DNA of 51,427 bases from Bacteroidales bacterium (GCA_031272245.1 JAISUE010000054.1:1-51427); one strand, 5' to 3'. Positions 39,414-49,479 are shown, counted from the first letter of the stretch. Notes: generated by a model from the letters alone, not told the origin. Translations and numbers: made by a program.

Positions 39414-42400
39414 ATGAAAATAAATGTTTTTAAATTTTACTTTTATGTAATGATTATTTTGGCGAGTGTTAATACACAAGCTCAGCGTTTTGCAGGTTTT
39501 TCAGGCTCTACGGAGAATTTTATAAGCGAATTGGAAGAACTTTATTCCTCTGACGCAAATATGAAAAAAGATGAACAGAAAATTTGGCAGCAGCTTCTAA
39601 AACAATATGACAGTGTTTGGTCTAATTCCAATTCTATTGTACAACGAGATATAGCCTTGTTATCCAAAATAATGTATGAAAGAAACGTAAGAGCAAGAAG
39701 TGGTTTTTTAGAATTTATAAAATGTCAAATAGCATTTGCTCATTCAAATCAAAGTTTGGATAGTTATAATCAGTGGTTAAAGGGTTTTCAAAAGTACATT
39801 TCAAATAAATCCATCACTATAAAAAGTTTCAATTCTGCTGTTTTAAGTACTCTAAATTTGCTAAATAACAATGCCCTTTATTTTTCCAAAACAATCAAAT
39901 GGGAAACAAGCGAAAAAGAAATTACATTTCGCAGTGATGATGCAAGAGGAGTGATAATCATGTTTAGAAACAACATAAATATCACCTATTCTTCTTCAAA
40001 AGAAAGTAATACTATTCATAACACTACAGGTACATTTTTTATAATGGAAAATATTTTTGAAGGCAAAAACGGGAATGTTACATGGGAAAAGGCTGGGTTA
40101 AAATCAAGTGATGTATTTGTTGAATTACAAAATTATACTATTGATTTGACTAAATCCGGTTTTACCGCAGACAGCGTCAGTTTCACAAATAAAGAATATT
40201 TTACTCATAAACTTTTTGGACGTTTTGAAGATATTTGTGGAGATAAAGCAGGAAATGCTACTTATCCAAGATTTTATTCTTATAAACATGAAGAAATAAT
40301 TAAGAATGTGTTTCCTAATGTGAATTATGTTGGCGGTTTTACACAGCAAGGTGGCAAATTTTTGGGAACGGGCAGCAATGTTGAACCTGCTCAATTAGTA
40401 TTTTTTAAAGAAGGAAAGAAGTTTGCAGTAGCAAAAGCTCTTGTTCATCCATTTAGTCAAAATGGAATTATAACAACAGATTGTCAAATAACTTTTTACA
40501 TCAATAATGATTCTGTTTATCATCCGGGAACAAAAATGTCTTATAATAAAAGTACAAATGAATTGTTTTGTACAGATAATAAAGAGGGTATTTCTGCATC
40601 TCCATGGATTTCTTCTTATCATCAAGTAGATATTTATGCAGAAGGGGTTTTCATAAATCTTAATGATTATAAAATGGAATTTGCACCGGCAAAAGGTTTG
40701 GCAAAGAATAGTTATGCAGTTATAGAAAGTAACAACTATTATTCAGCGGCAAAATGGACAGATGTGCAAAAAATAGATGAGGTAAGTCCGCTTTATCGCG
40801 TTAAGCAATTCACAGAAAAAGTAAATGACAGAACATTTACTGTTGATGAATTTTCTCATTTTTTGCGTTTAGACCCTGTGCAAGCAGAGATAATGTTGAT
40901 AAATCTTGCGTTGAATGGTTTTATAATTTATGAAAATTATCATAAAACAGCTATTGTAAAACAGAAACTATATGATTTTGTTGCTGCAAATGAAAAGAAA
41001 ATAGATTCGGATGCAATAAAAATTACTTCACGAACAAATAATGAATCAAATGCAATGTTGAACATTTTGGATATGACTCTTTGGGTTCATGGGGTAGAAA
41101 GTTTTTCTTTGAGTGATACGCATAATATAGTTGTTACTCCTTATAATGGAGATATAATAATAACAAAAAACAGAAATATTGATTTTAATGGAAGGGTTAT
41201 TGCTGGACGTTTTGTTATGGCAGGTAATGGTTGTAAATTCTCTTATGATAACTTTGCATTAAATCTGCCGACAATAGATTCTATGAAATTTTATGTGCCG
41301 CTGTTTGAAGACAGTACAAAGTTTATTGCAATACAAACTCCTTTGCAAAAATTAAAATGTGAATTACTTATAGATGCTCCGGATAATAAAAGCAGTTTGA
41401 AAAAATTAAGAGATTATCCTATTTTATCTTCTTTGGAGCCATCTTATGTTTATTATGATAATCCAAAAATACAGAAAGGTGTATATAATAGAGAAAATTT
41501 CTATTACAAATTAGATCCATTCAAAATAAAAAATTTGTTTACTTTTAAAACAGACAGTATAAAATTCACAGGTTTTCTTGTTTCTGCAGGCATTTTTGAA
41601 GATATTCACGAACCTTTACGCATAATGAGAGATTATTCTTTAGGTTTTATTACTCAAACTTCACAAACAGGAACTCCTGCTTATGGTGGTAAAGGTCAAT
41701 ATTATGAAAGTTTGGATTTAAGTATGAATGGATTGCTTGGCACAGGTAAGTTAGATTATATTTCTTCACGTTCAACTTCAAAAAAGTTTATATTTCATCC
41801 GGATAGTGCAATGTTTGTAACAGAAAAATTCATTGTAGCAAAAAATGTTTCTTTTCCAAATGTAAGTGTAACAAAAACTGATGCAAAATGGCAGCCAAAA
41901 CAAGACTTTATGGTTGTTAAACAATCTGCAGAAGAGTTTTATATGTTTGATGGAGAAGCATTACATAAAGGATCTTTGACAGTAAAACCTGAAGGATTGT
42001 TTGGAAATGGGACAACAACATCAGGACAAATGCTTGTAACGTCAAATAATACCTATTTTAAAACAATATCTTACAGTTCAGATACCGCTAAATTAGTTAT
42101 TAAGGCTTTTGATTTGGGAACGGATGCTTTTATTGCTGATAATGTAAAAGCTAATGTTGATTTTAAAACAAAAAAAGGATCATTTATTTCCAATGATGGT
42201 TTAGCCACACAGGAATTCCCTTATCTGCAATATGAATGTGAAATTGACAGATTTGACTGGGATTTGGATAAAAAACTTCTTTCTGTTCTCAACTCTCTTT
42301 CAACATCCGCAGGAAATATGGCATCAAACGATATGAGAGCAACTATTTTAAGTGACCAGCCTGGTGCAACTTTTACTTCAATACACCCTTCTCAAAAGGG

Positions 42401-43904
42401 ATTAACATTTAATGCAGTGAAAGCAACCTTGGATTTATCGGCATCTAAACTTGTAGCAACAGATGTTTTTCTCATAAAATCTGCAGATGCTGCGATTCGT
42501 CCAAATAATTATACTGTAATTATTAGACCGGGCGCACAAATGGATACAATAGAACAAGCGGAAATACTTGCAAATGTTGAAACTCAATATCATTTGTTCT
42601 ACAATTCACGTGTGCATATCGCTTCGGCAGCACTTTATTCTGCAAATGGCTATATTGATTATGTTGATGAAGAAGGTAAAAGGCATCCTGTATTTATGGC
42701 AAAAGTAAATCCTGCGTCAGGTATAACAAAAGCTGAAGGTTCAATAAGTAAGGAAAAGCCTTTGAATTTAAGTTCCGCATTTAAATTTTATGGAACAATG
42801 AGTGTAACAGCCGAAGACAGTAATTACTTTTTTGACGGAGGAGTGCAATTAACTCACCAGTGCAGTAATAACGGGTGGTTAAAATTCAAAGCCCATTTCA
42901 ATCCTGATGCTATTTATATTCCAATACCTGAAGCTCCTATTGACGTAAATGGAGACAGACTGACTGCGTCTATTCTTTTTGATAAAGCTAATTTAACACC
43001 TAAAATTGCATTTATTGCATCAGACAAAGAGGCAGATAATGTGATATTGAAAGCTCAGGGCTTTTTAACTTATGATAAAGTTTCTAACGATTATCGTATT
43101 GCCACACAGGATAAACTTGAAGATTTTGACAGTGAAGGAGATTTTCTTGCATTAAATAAACGTACCTGTGCGGCAAAAGGTAAGGGAGAAATCGGTTTGG
43201 GATTTGATAACAGTGGGATTGTAAAAATGCAAAATTATGGCACAATTACAGTTAAAAATAGTCAGGATGGTATGCCGTCAGCCGATATTAGAACTTCAAT
43301 CGGGTTAAAATTTCCATTTTCGCAACAGGCGTTAGACTTCATGGGTGTAGAACTTTATGAGGATATGAATCTCTCACCTGTTGAACTTGAAACCTCACTC
43401 TACAGGGAACAGATTATTCATCAATTTGGTTATGTAAAAGGTACGGAATTATACGAAGATATGCTCATCACAGGTGAATGGAAAACAATTCCTAAGGGAA
43501 TGGATTACAATCTTTATTTTAGTGATGTAAGGTTAAAATGGGATCCTGTTTATCGTTCTTATATATCACAGGGAGATGTTGAACTTGCTATTGTTGGAAA
43601 ATATCAAATCAACAAGAAAATTCGTGCAAGAATACAGCTTACAAAGGGAACTCATGGCTGTGAACTGAAAATATATTTGGAAGCAAATACGGACCATTGG
43701 TATTTTATTTCTTATAATGGGTCTATAATGAGTGTTCTTTCGTCTTACGATGATTTTAATACAATTATCAACGAAACTCCGCGAGGTGATAAGGAGTTTA
43801 CAAGTGGCAATAAACGGTTTCAATACAGAACTGCAAGTGCTATTGAGAAAAGGAATTTTATTCGCAAAATGGAGTTAGGAGAAGATTCTGAAAAAGAGGA
43901 ATAA
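39414..43904 (+). CDS. Very large exported protein (1496 aa), function unknown
   Basis: N-terminal signal 'MKINVFKFYFYVMIILASVNTQAQ'; single continuous ORF, apparently beta-rich. Confidence 0.85.
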   Translation: MKINVFKFYFYVMIILASVNTQAQRFAGFSGSTENFISELEELYSSDANMKKDEQKIWQQLLKQYDSVWSNSNSIVQRDIALLSKIMYERNVRARSGFLEFIKCQIAFAHSNQSLDSYNQWLKGFQKYISNKSITIKSFNSAVLSTLNLLNNNALYFSKTIKWETSEKEITFRSDDARGVIIMFRNNINITYSSSKESNTIHNTTGTFFIMENIFEGKNGNVTWEKAGLKSSDVFVELQNYTIDLTKSGFTADSVSFTNKEYFTHKLFGRFEDICGDKAGNATYPRFYSYKHEEIIKNVFPNVNYVGGFTQQGGKFLGTGSNVEPAQLVFFKEGKKFAVAKALVHPFSQNGIITTDCQITFYINNDSVYHPGTKMSYNKSTNELFCTDNKEGISASPWISSYHQVDIYAEGVFINLNDYKMEFAPAKGLAKNSYAVIESNNYYSAAKWTDVQKIDEVSPLYRVKQFTEKVNDRTFTVDEFSHFLRLDPVQAEIMLINLALNGFIIYENYHKTAIVKQKLYDFVAANEKKIDSDAIKITSRTNNESNAMLNILDMTLWVHGVESFSLSDTHNIVVTPYNGDIIITKNRNIDFNGRVIAGRFVMAGNGCKFSYDNFALNLPTIDSMKFYVPLFEDSTKFIAIQTPLQKLKCELLIDAPDNKSSLKKLRDYPILSSLEPSYVYYDNPKIQKGVYNRENFYYKLDPFKIKNLFTFKTDSIKFTGFLVSAGIFEDIHEPLRIMRDYSLGFITQTSQTGTPAYGGKGQYYESLDLSMNGLLGTGKLDYISSRSTSKKFIFHPDSAMFVTEKFIVAKNVSFPNVSVTKTDAKWQPKQDFMVVKQSAEEFYMFDGEALHKGSLTVKPEGLFGNGTTTSGQMLVTSNNTYFKTISYSSDTAKLVIKAFDLGTDAFIADNVKANVDFKTKKGSFISNDGLATQEFPYLQYECEIDRFDWDLDKKLLSVLNSLSTSAGNMASNDMRATILSDQPGATFTSIHPSQKGLTFNAVKATLDLSASKLVATDVFLIKSADAAIRPNNYTVIIRPGAQMDTIEQAEILANVETQYHLFYNSRVHIASAALYSANGYIDYVDEEGKRHPVFMAKVNPASGITKAEGSISKEKPLNLSSAFKFYGTMSVTAEDSNYFFDGGVQLTHQCSNNGWLKFKAHFNPDAIYIPIPEAPIDVNGDRLTASILFDKANLTPKIAFIASDKEADNVILKAQGFLTYDKVSNDYRIATQDKLEDFDSEGDFLALNKRTCAAKGKGEIGLGFDNSGIVKMQNYGTITVKNSQDGMPSADIRTSIGLKFPFSQQALDFMGVELYEDMNLSPVELETSLYREQIIHQFGYVKGTELYEDMLITGEWKTIPKGMDYNLYFSDVRLKWDPVYRSYISQGDVELAIVGKYQINKKIRARIQLTKGTHGCELKIYLEANTDHWYFISYNGSIMSVLSSYDDFNTIINETPRGDKEFTSGNKRFQYRTASAIEKRNFIRKMELGEDSEKEE

Positions 43905-43960
43905 ATTTTAAATTTGACGTGATGGACAAAATACTATAATTGTTCATTGATACAATCAAA

Positions 43961-43997
43961 AAGCCCGACAGATTAAATTTCTATCGGGCTTGTTTTT
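43961..43997. terminator. Convergent-gene terminator
   Basis: AAGCCCGA…TCGGGCTT followed by GTTTTT (A-rich on the other side). Confidence 0.75.
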
Positions 43998-44017
43998 AAT
44001 TTTAGTTTGCGTTAAGA

Positions 44018-46183
44018 TTATTCCACTACAACTTTCTTCGTTATTGTGCCTTTGTCTGTCTGCACTCTTACGAAGTAATTGCCTTTTGCAAAAGCAGAAA
44101 CATCTATCGTTGTTTCTTTGCCTTGATAAACTACTTTGCCGAGCAAATCAACAACTTCTATGCTGTTTATCTTCTCGCCGCAAGTAATGTTTATTTCCTT
44201 ATGGGCTGGGTTTGGATAAATTGAAAGGTTTGCTGTTTCAATATTATTCAAAGCAACAGCATTTGGATTGTTGGTCGCTATATTGGAACGGATTGAAGTT
44301 AAGGACTTGCTTATGGTGCAAGGATTGTCAAGCATTATTTCCACTACATAATAAACATAGCCATTGGTTGGAGCAGAGAAATCACTGTAAGAAGTGTTGC
44401 TGCTCGGTATTGTATTTATCAACTCCATTGTATCCATACTTGTACCGCGATAGATATTGTATGTTTGATAAGACATTCCTTCGTAAGCATCCCAAATCAA
44501 ATTCCAACTGTTATTTTGACCTGCATTTATGGTAAGGTGCATCGTTTTGTGAGGCTCACTCAACACGGACTCATTGCCGCAGGTGTCAATAGCCGAAACC
44601 TTATACCTGTATGAGCGTATTTTTGCATTGCTCGCCGTATCTACCCAATGATTAAGGCTGTCATAAGGGATGGTTGCCGCAACATCGTATTGCCCGTTAA
44701 CATTGCCTTCCTTGTAAATGACATAAGAAACAACGTTACTAATGTTATCATTGGAATTGGTATCGCCTGTATAGTCATCCCGTTTCCATACTACTTCATT
44801 GTGATTGTTTTCATCCACGGACACCATACACAATTCCTGTGCAGGCGGGTCTATCATAGAAAGCGTTAGCCGCACTACGCTATCACAACCATTAACATTT
44901 TGCAGGGTAGCCTCATAAATACCTTCATTCACTAACGGATTGGTAAAGTTATCATCCGTATAACTTGCATTTCTGCAGATTGTTTTGGAATAGTTGGTAA
45001 CAGGTACTTGCGGATAAAATGACAGATGCAGGCAGATTACGCTGTCGCAACCGTCGGCATTAGTCAAATAAGCATAATACGTTCCGGGATTATGCAAAGG
45101 TGTAGTGAAATTAGCATCCGTATAAGTATCGGTCGGACGATTACATATTGACGCATTGTAAGAAGTAGTATCTACATTGCCATTTGAAATGAAGTTGGTA
45201 AAATTACTCCAGTATGGAGCAGAGTGATAAGCCGTGTATGTTCCGCAAGGGATAATAACAGGAATGTTTGTCGATACTTGATAAAATGTATTTGAAGAAA
45301 TAGTTGGTGGAGTTGTTGCATTGGAAACAATAGTATCTATTCCGCTGCAACCAAAAAAAGCACCACCGCCTATTGACGTAACCGAATTACCAATAGTTAC
45401 CGAAGTTAAACCGCTACAACCACAAAAAGTCTCAATCCCTATTGACGTAACGGAATTTGGAATTGTTACCGAAGTTAAGCCGCTGCAACCATAAAAAGCA
45501 GCAGTATCTATTGACGTAACAGAATTACCAATAGTTACCGATGTTAAACCGCTGCAACCCCAAAAAGCACTAGTTCCTATTGACATAACAGAATGACCAA
45601 TAGTTAATGATGTTAATCCGCTGCAATTAGAAAAAGCAGCAATTCCTATTGACGTAACAGAATTAGGAATGTTTAATGTTCCTGTTAAGCCACTGCAATC
45701 CCTAAAAGCAGATTCCCCTATTGACGTAACGGAATTACCAATAGTTGCCGATGTTAAGATGCTGCAATCCCTAAAAGCAGATTGTCCTATTGACGTAACG
45801 GAATTAGGAATAGTTACCGAGGTTAAGCCGCTGCAAGAATAAAAAGCAGATTGTCCTATTGACGTAACGGAATTAGGAATAGTTACTGATGTTAATCCGC
45901 TGCAAATAAAAAAAGCATAATTTCCTATTGACGTAACATAATAGGTTAAATTATTTGTCCCGCCTATTATGGAATCTAAAATTGTGTAACTTCCTGTGGG
46001 ATTAGTTGTAAAAGCATCAGTATTATAGTTACCACTACCAAGTTGTACCTCATTAGGCGAAAGACTTGTAATTTTGTAGGTAACTCCACTAACAGAAAAT
46101 GTGTTTCCGACACTTTGTCCGATTGCATTAAAGGTTGCAAATATTGCGATTGCAAGAACCGCTACCATCATAATTTTTCTCAT
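44018..46183 (-). CDS. BspA-like leucine-rich-repeat surface protein with T9SS sorting domain
   Basis: Signal 'MRKIMMVAVLAIAIFATFNAIGQ'; eight LRRs 'GLTSVTIPNSVTSIGxxAFxxCS'; C-terminal 'LSIYPNPAHKEINITCGEKINSIEVVDLLGKVVYQGK…GNYFVRVQTDKGTITKKVVVE'. The track's 50-aa N-terminal extension (to 46333) looks spurious. Confidence 0.92.
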   Translation of the reverse strand: MRKIMMVAVLAIAIFATFNAIGQSVGNTFSVSGVTYKITSLSPNEVQLGSGNYNTDAFTTNPTGSYTILDSIIGGTNNLTYYVTSIGNYAFFICSGLTSVTIPNSVTSIGQSAFYSCSGLTSVTIPNSVTSIGQSAFRDCSILTSATIGNSVTSIGESAFRDCSGLTGTLNIPNSVTSIGIAAFSNCSGLTSLTIGHSVMSIGTSAFWGCSGLTSVTIGNSVTSIDTAAFYGCSGLTSVTIPNSVTSIGIETFCGCSGLTSVTIGNSVTSIGGGAFFGCSGIDTIVSNATTPPTISSNTFYQVSTNIPVIIPCGTYTAYHSAPYWSNFTNFISNGNVDTTSYNASICNRPTDTYTDANFTTPLHNPGTYYAYLTNADGCDSVICLHLSFYPQVPVTNYSKTICRNASYTDDNFTNPLVNEGIYEATLQNVNGCDSVVRLTLSMIDPPAQELCMVSVDENNHNEVVWKRDDYTGDTNSNDNISNVVSYVIYKEGNVNGQYDVAATIPYDSLNHWVDTASNAKIRSYRYKVSAIDTCGNESVLSEPHKTMHLTINAGQNNSWNLIWDAYEGMSYQTYNIYRGTSMDTMELINTIPSSNTSYSDFSAPTNGYVYYVVEIMLDNPCTISKSLTSIRSNIATNNPNAVALNNIETANLSIYPNPAHKEINITCGEKINSIEVVDLLGKVVYQGKETTIDVSAFAKGNYFVRVQTDKGTITKKVVVE
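45344..45898 (-). repeat. Intragenic tandem repeat, about 69-bp unit, 8 copies (LRR units)
   Basis: Eight consecutive 23/24-aa units; recurring plus-strand 'TTGACGTAACGGAATTA..AATAGTTACCGATGTTAA.CCGCTGCAA'. Confidence 0.92.
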
Positions 46184-46386
46184 TTTTAATTGAATTTTTA
46201 AATTGTTTCTCCTACTCTGTGGCACTTCGGTTTTCCCGTTATTTTTCCTTGGTCTCTTCTCCATGGTTTGTGTTGCAATCTGTGCAGTCCGGTTGTCTCC
46301 GGTATTTCTTCTAAAAAAATCTTGATTTGCCATGTTTTATATTTTTTTATAATTCGTTAATGATAAATACAACTTAAAACTATTTG

Positions 46387-46394
46387 CAAAGATA
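46387..46394 (-). promoter_or_regulatory. -7 element (TATCTTTG) upstream of LRR gene
   Basis: Minus-strand TATCTTTGC. Confidence 0.4.
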
Positions 46395-46431
46395 CACAAT
46401 TTTTTGAATTAAAAATTAAAAAATAATTTTT

Positions 46432-46712
46432 TGTCTGAACTTTGATTTTCGTATGATTGATGTGATTTCTATCACACGTTCGCCTCTTGCCCCACCATCC
46501 CTAGCCTGTTAATCGTATTATATTATGTATATATGTATGTAGAGACGTGGCGTGCCACGTCTCCATTATAAAATATTGATAATAAAATATTTATATTTCA
46601 AAAAAGACGTGGCACGCCACGTCTCTACATGAAAAATTGAGTGAAAATATAGAGACGTTGCACGCAACGTCTTTACAATCATAAAAATCTTATGAAAATC
46701 ATGGTTCAGACA
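46432..46712. repeat. MITE-like element, 281 bp, with terminal inverted repeats TGTCTGAAC…GTTCAGACA
   Basis: Left end TGTCTGAACTTTGATTTTC; right end GAAAATCATGGTTCAGACA; no ORF inside. Confidence 0.7.
46542..46672. repeat. Three GAGACGTGGC-type palindromes (46542-46563, 46605-46624, 46653-46672)
   Basis: GAGACGTGGC-GT-GCCACGTCTC; AGACGTGGC-AC-GCCACGTCT; AGACGTTGC-AC-GCAACGTCT. The third carries compensatory changes that keep the stem. Confidence 0.85.
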
Positions 46713-46793
46713 TTTTTTTATCGGAGAAAAAACAATAATTTTTATAAATTACAGTTAATAATAAGTACGTAAAACTATAAAATACGCAAAAAA

Positions 46794-47501
46794 ATGAGTA
46801 ATAAATTATACATAGTAATGCCTGCCTATAATGAGCAGGAAAATATAGAAGATGTTGTATCTCAATGGCATCCGATTGTTGAACAAATAGGGCAAGAAAG
46901 TCGGTTGGTTATTTTTGACGACGGCAGTAAAGACCAAACTTTTGCCAAAATGCAAGAATTAGAACAAAAATATCCGTTTTTTAAAGCGGAGACAAAAAGC
47001 AATTCAGGGCATGGCTCAACTTGTTTATACGCCTATCGTTACGCTATTGAAAAGGGGGCAGATTACATTTTTCAAACAGACTCGGACGGACAAACCATCC
47101 CCAATGAATTTTGGACACTGTGGAATGAAAAAATAAATTATGACTACCTGATTGGCTATCGCAGCCATAGACAAGACGGTTTTTCTCGCATTATTGTAAC
47201 AAAAGTACTCAAATGGATAGTCCGCTGTATTTTCGGCGTAAAAGTGAAAGACGCTAACACTCCTTTTCGTTTGATGAAAAGAGAACATCTCGCTGAATAT
47301 CTGAAAGTTATACCGAAAGATTTTTTTCTTTCCAATGTAATTATTTCTACCATTGCCGTCAAAAGGAAAGAAAATATTTTTTGGACACCTGTTACTTTCA
47401 AACCGCGACAAAAAGGAACTAATTCTATCAATATCAAGAGAATAATAAAAATCGGTTGGAAAGCCATTGGTGATTTTAAACAAATTCGGAAACAAATTTA
47501 G
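46794..47501 (+). CDS. Family 2 glycosyltransferase (DPM1/ArnC-like)
   Basis: 'LYIVMPAYNEQENIEDVVSQW', 'LVIFDDGSKDQT', 'IFQTDSDGQTIPNEFW'. Confidence 0.88.
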   Translation: MSNKLYIVMPAYNEQENIEDVVSQWHPIVEQIGQESRLVIFDDGSKDQTFAKMQELEQKYPFFKAETKSNSGHGSTCLYAYRYAIEKGADYIFQTDSDGQTIPNEFWTLWNEKINYDYLIGYRSHRQDGFSRIIVTKVLKWIVRCIFGVKVKDANTPFRLMKREHLAEYLKVIPKDFFLSNVIISTIAVKRKENIFWTPVTFKPRQKGTNSINIKRIIKIGWKAIGDFKQIRKQI

Positions 47502-47563
47502 TATATTGTTGATATTCTGTTTGTTACATATTTTTTGCATAAATGTATTTTTAATTTTCTGAT

Positions 47564-48625
47564 TTGAGCATGGAAGAGCATAAAAAATACATCAAAAGAG
47601 CCTTAGAATTGGCACAAAAAGGTGGCGGTTTTGTGGCACCTAATCCGAAAGTGGGCGCCGTCATTGTGTCGCAGGGAAAAATTATTGGGGAAGGTTACCA
47701 TGCAAAATATGGTCAAAAGCATGCAGAAGTGGCTGCAATTGAGGCAGTTATAGATAAAACTCAACTCAAAAACAGCACTTTGTACGTTACCCTCGAACCT
47801 TGCTCTCATCATGGACAAACACCGCCTTGTGCAGATTTGATCATCGAATCTCAAATTCCCAAAGTAGTGGCGGCACTTTCGGATAGCAATCCAAAAGTGA
47901 ATGGAGAGGGATTTAAAAAGTTACAAAATGCTGGAATAGAAGTAATTACAGGCATTCTGGCGAATGAGGCAAGGTCTATCAATCAACGTTTTTTCACCTT
48001 TTGGGAGCAAGAACGACCTTACATTATTCTCAAATGGGCGCAAACAATAGACGGATTTATGGACATCAATTTGCCCCATACAGCCCTGCGACAAAATTAT
48101 TGGATTAGCAATGAAGAAATGAAAATTCGTGTGCATCAATGGCGGGCGGAAGAGAGTGCTATTATGGTGGGAATGAATACTTTACAAAATGATAACCCTG
48201 CTTTAACTGCTCGATACGGCAACCTCAAAAATCCTATCCGAATTACGATAGATACAAAAAATACACTTTCAAATATGTCTTTGCAAAAGTACCGTTTTTT
48301 TGACAATAACCAAACTGCCATAGTGTTTCATTTTGGCGAAGAAAAGCAAGTAAAAAACACTTATTTTTACACTTTAAATCAACAGGAAAATATTGTTAAT
48401 CAAGTAGTTAATAAATTATATCAACTTAAAATTACCTCCCTTTTGGTAGAAGGAGGTAATGCTGTTTTGAAACTTTTTTTGGAGACTGATTTGTGGGATG
48501 AAATGCGTGTAATTGAGGGCAATAAATGCTTTGGGAGTGGTTTAAAAGCCCCCGATTTAAGACCTTATAAGGCATCAATAGAAACGGTTGGAGATAATAA
48601 ATTATTGATTTTCAAGAATATATGA
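47564..48625 (+). CDS. ribD: Bifunctional riboflavin biosynthesis deaminase/reductase
   Basis: 'AEVAAIEAV', 'LYVTLEPCSHHGQTPPCADLII', 'ILKWAQTIDGF', 'LLVEGGNAVLKLFL'; ATG at 47570 is the likelier start. Confidence 0.94.
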   Translation: MSMEEHKKYIKRALELAQKGGGFVAPNPKVGAVIVSQGKIIGEGYHAKYGQKHAEVAAIEAVIDKTQLKNSTLYVTLEPCSHHGQTPPCADLIIESQIPKVVAALSDSNPKVNGEGFKKLQNAGIEVITGILANEARSINQRFFTFWEQERPYIILKWAQTIDGFMDINLPHTALRQNYWISNEEMKIRVHQWRAEESAIMVGMNTLQNDNPALTARYGNLKNPIRITIDTKNTLSNMSLQKYRFFDNNQTAIVFHFGEEKQVKNTYFYTLNQQENIVNQVVNKLYQLKITSLLVEGGNAVLKLFLETDLWDEMRVIEGNKCFGSGLKAPDLRPYKASIETVGDNKLLIFKNI

Positions 48626-49254
48626 AACAAAAAAGCAAATTTTACGTAGTTTGGCAAGGACATCAAAGCGGTATTTTTAAAAGTTGGGCAGATTGTGAGC
48701 GACAAATCAAAGGTTTTACTAATGCCAAATACAAATCTTTCCCTACATTATCGCAGGCACAGCAGGCATTTGAAGAGGGTGCAGAGGCTCATTTGGGCAA
48801 AAAAGAGTCCCCGATGCAACCCATTTTCGACACATTGTACGGAAAACCGATCATCCCCAGCATAGCAGTAGATGGTGCTTTTAGCAGTTCTACTAAAAAG
48901 GCTGAATATCAGGGAGTTAATACGCAAACAGGAGTAGTAATTTTCAGATGCGGACCTTTTATGGAAGGTACCAATAATGTGATGGAATTTTTAGCCATTG
49001 TGCATGCGTTAGCATTGTGTAAGCAACATTGTTGGAACAAATTACCTATTTATTCGGACAGCGTTAATGCCATGTTGTGGATTAAAGCAAAAAAAGCACG
49101 CACAAATTTAGTGCCAACATCTCAAAATAAAGTAATTTTTGACCTCATCCAAAGAGCCGAAAAATGGCTTAAAACCACTCCTTACAACAACCCTATTCTA
49201 AAATGGGAAACCAAAGCATGGGGCGAAATTCCCGCCGATTTTGGCAGAAAATAA
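48622..49254 (+). CDS. rnhA: Ribonuclease H with N-terminal viroplasmin-type (hybrid-binding) domain
   Basis: 'FYVVWQGHQSGIFKSWADCERQIKGFTNAKYKSFPTLSQAQQAFEEG' plus RNase H core 'NNVMEFLAIVHALAL', 'IYSDSVNAMLWI'. Confidence 0.9.
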   Translation: MKQKSKFYVVWQGHQSGIFKSWADCERQIKGFTNAKYKSFPTLSQAQQAFEEGAEAHLGKKESPMQPIFDTLYGKPIIPSIAVDGAFSSSTKKAEYQGVNTQTGVVIFRCGPFMEGTNNVMEFLAIVHALALCKQHCWNKLPIYSDSVNAMLWIKAKKARTNLVPTSQNKVIFDLIQRAEKWLKTTPYNNPILKWETKAWGEIPADFGRK

Positions 49255-49330
49255 AAAAATGTAGAAACAGCAGCCTGCCGTTTTTTTCAGAGTGGAGAGT
49301 GTAGAGATTTTTTTTGCATTTTTGCCCCCT

Positions 49331-49479
49331 TGTCTGAACTTTGATTTTGAATGATTTGCGTGATTTTTGTAATTATTTAAAATCTTGTTAATCTTATAAA
49401 TCTTGCAAAAATCAGTGGTTCAGACAATTTTATAATCCTGCTACTCTTATAAATCTTATGAAAATCAGTGGTTCAGACA
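49331..49479. repeat. Second TGTCTGAAC/GTTCAGACA element plus an extra right-end copy
   Basis: TGTCTGAACTTTGATTTT (49331) … AAAATCAGTGGTTCAGACA (to 49426), then another TCTTATAAATCTTATGAAAATCAGTGGTTCAGACA (to 49479). Confidence 0.7.

Noticed and set aside
44018-44869. Plus-strand ORFs antisense to the LRR gene (43990-44187, 44212-44535, 44648-44869)
   Set aside because: Cys/Leu-rich shadow ORFs opposite a clearly real T9SS LRR protein
46184-46333. N-terminal 50-aa extension of the LRR protein
   Set aside because: A typical signal peptide begins at the internal ATG (46183), so the extension is probably upstream non-coding sequence
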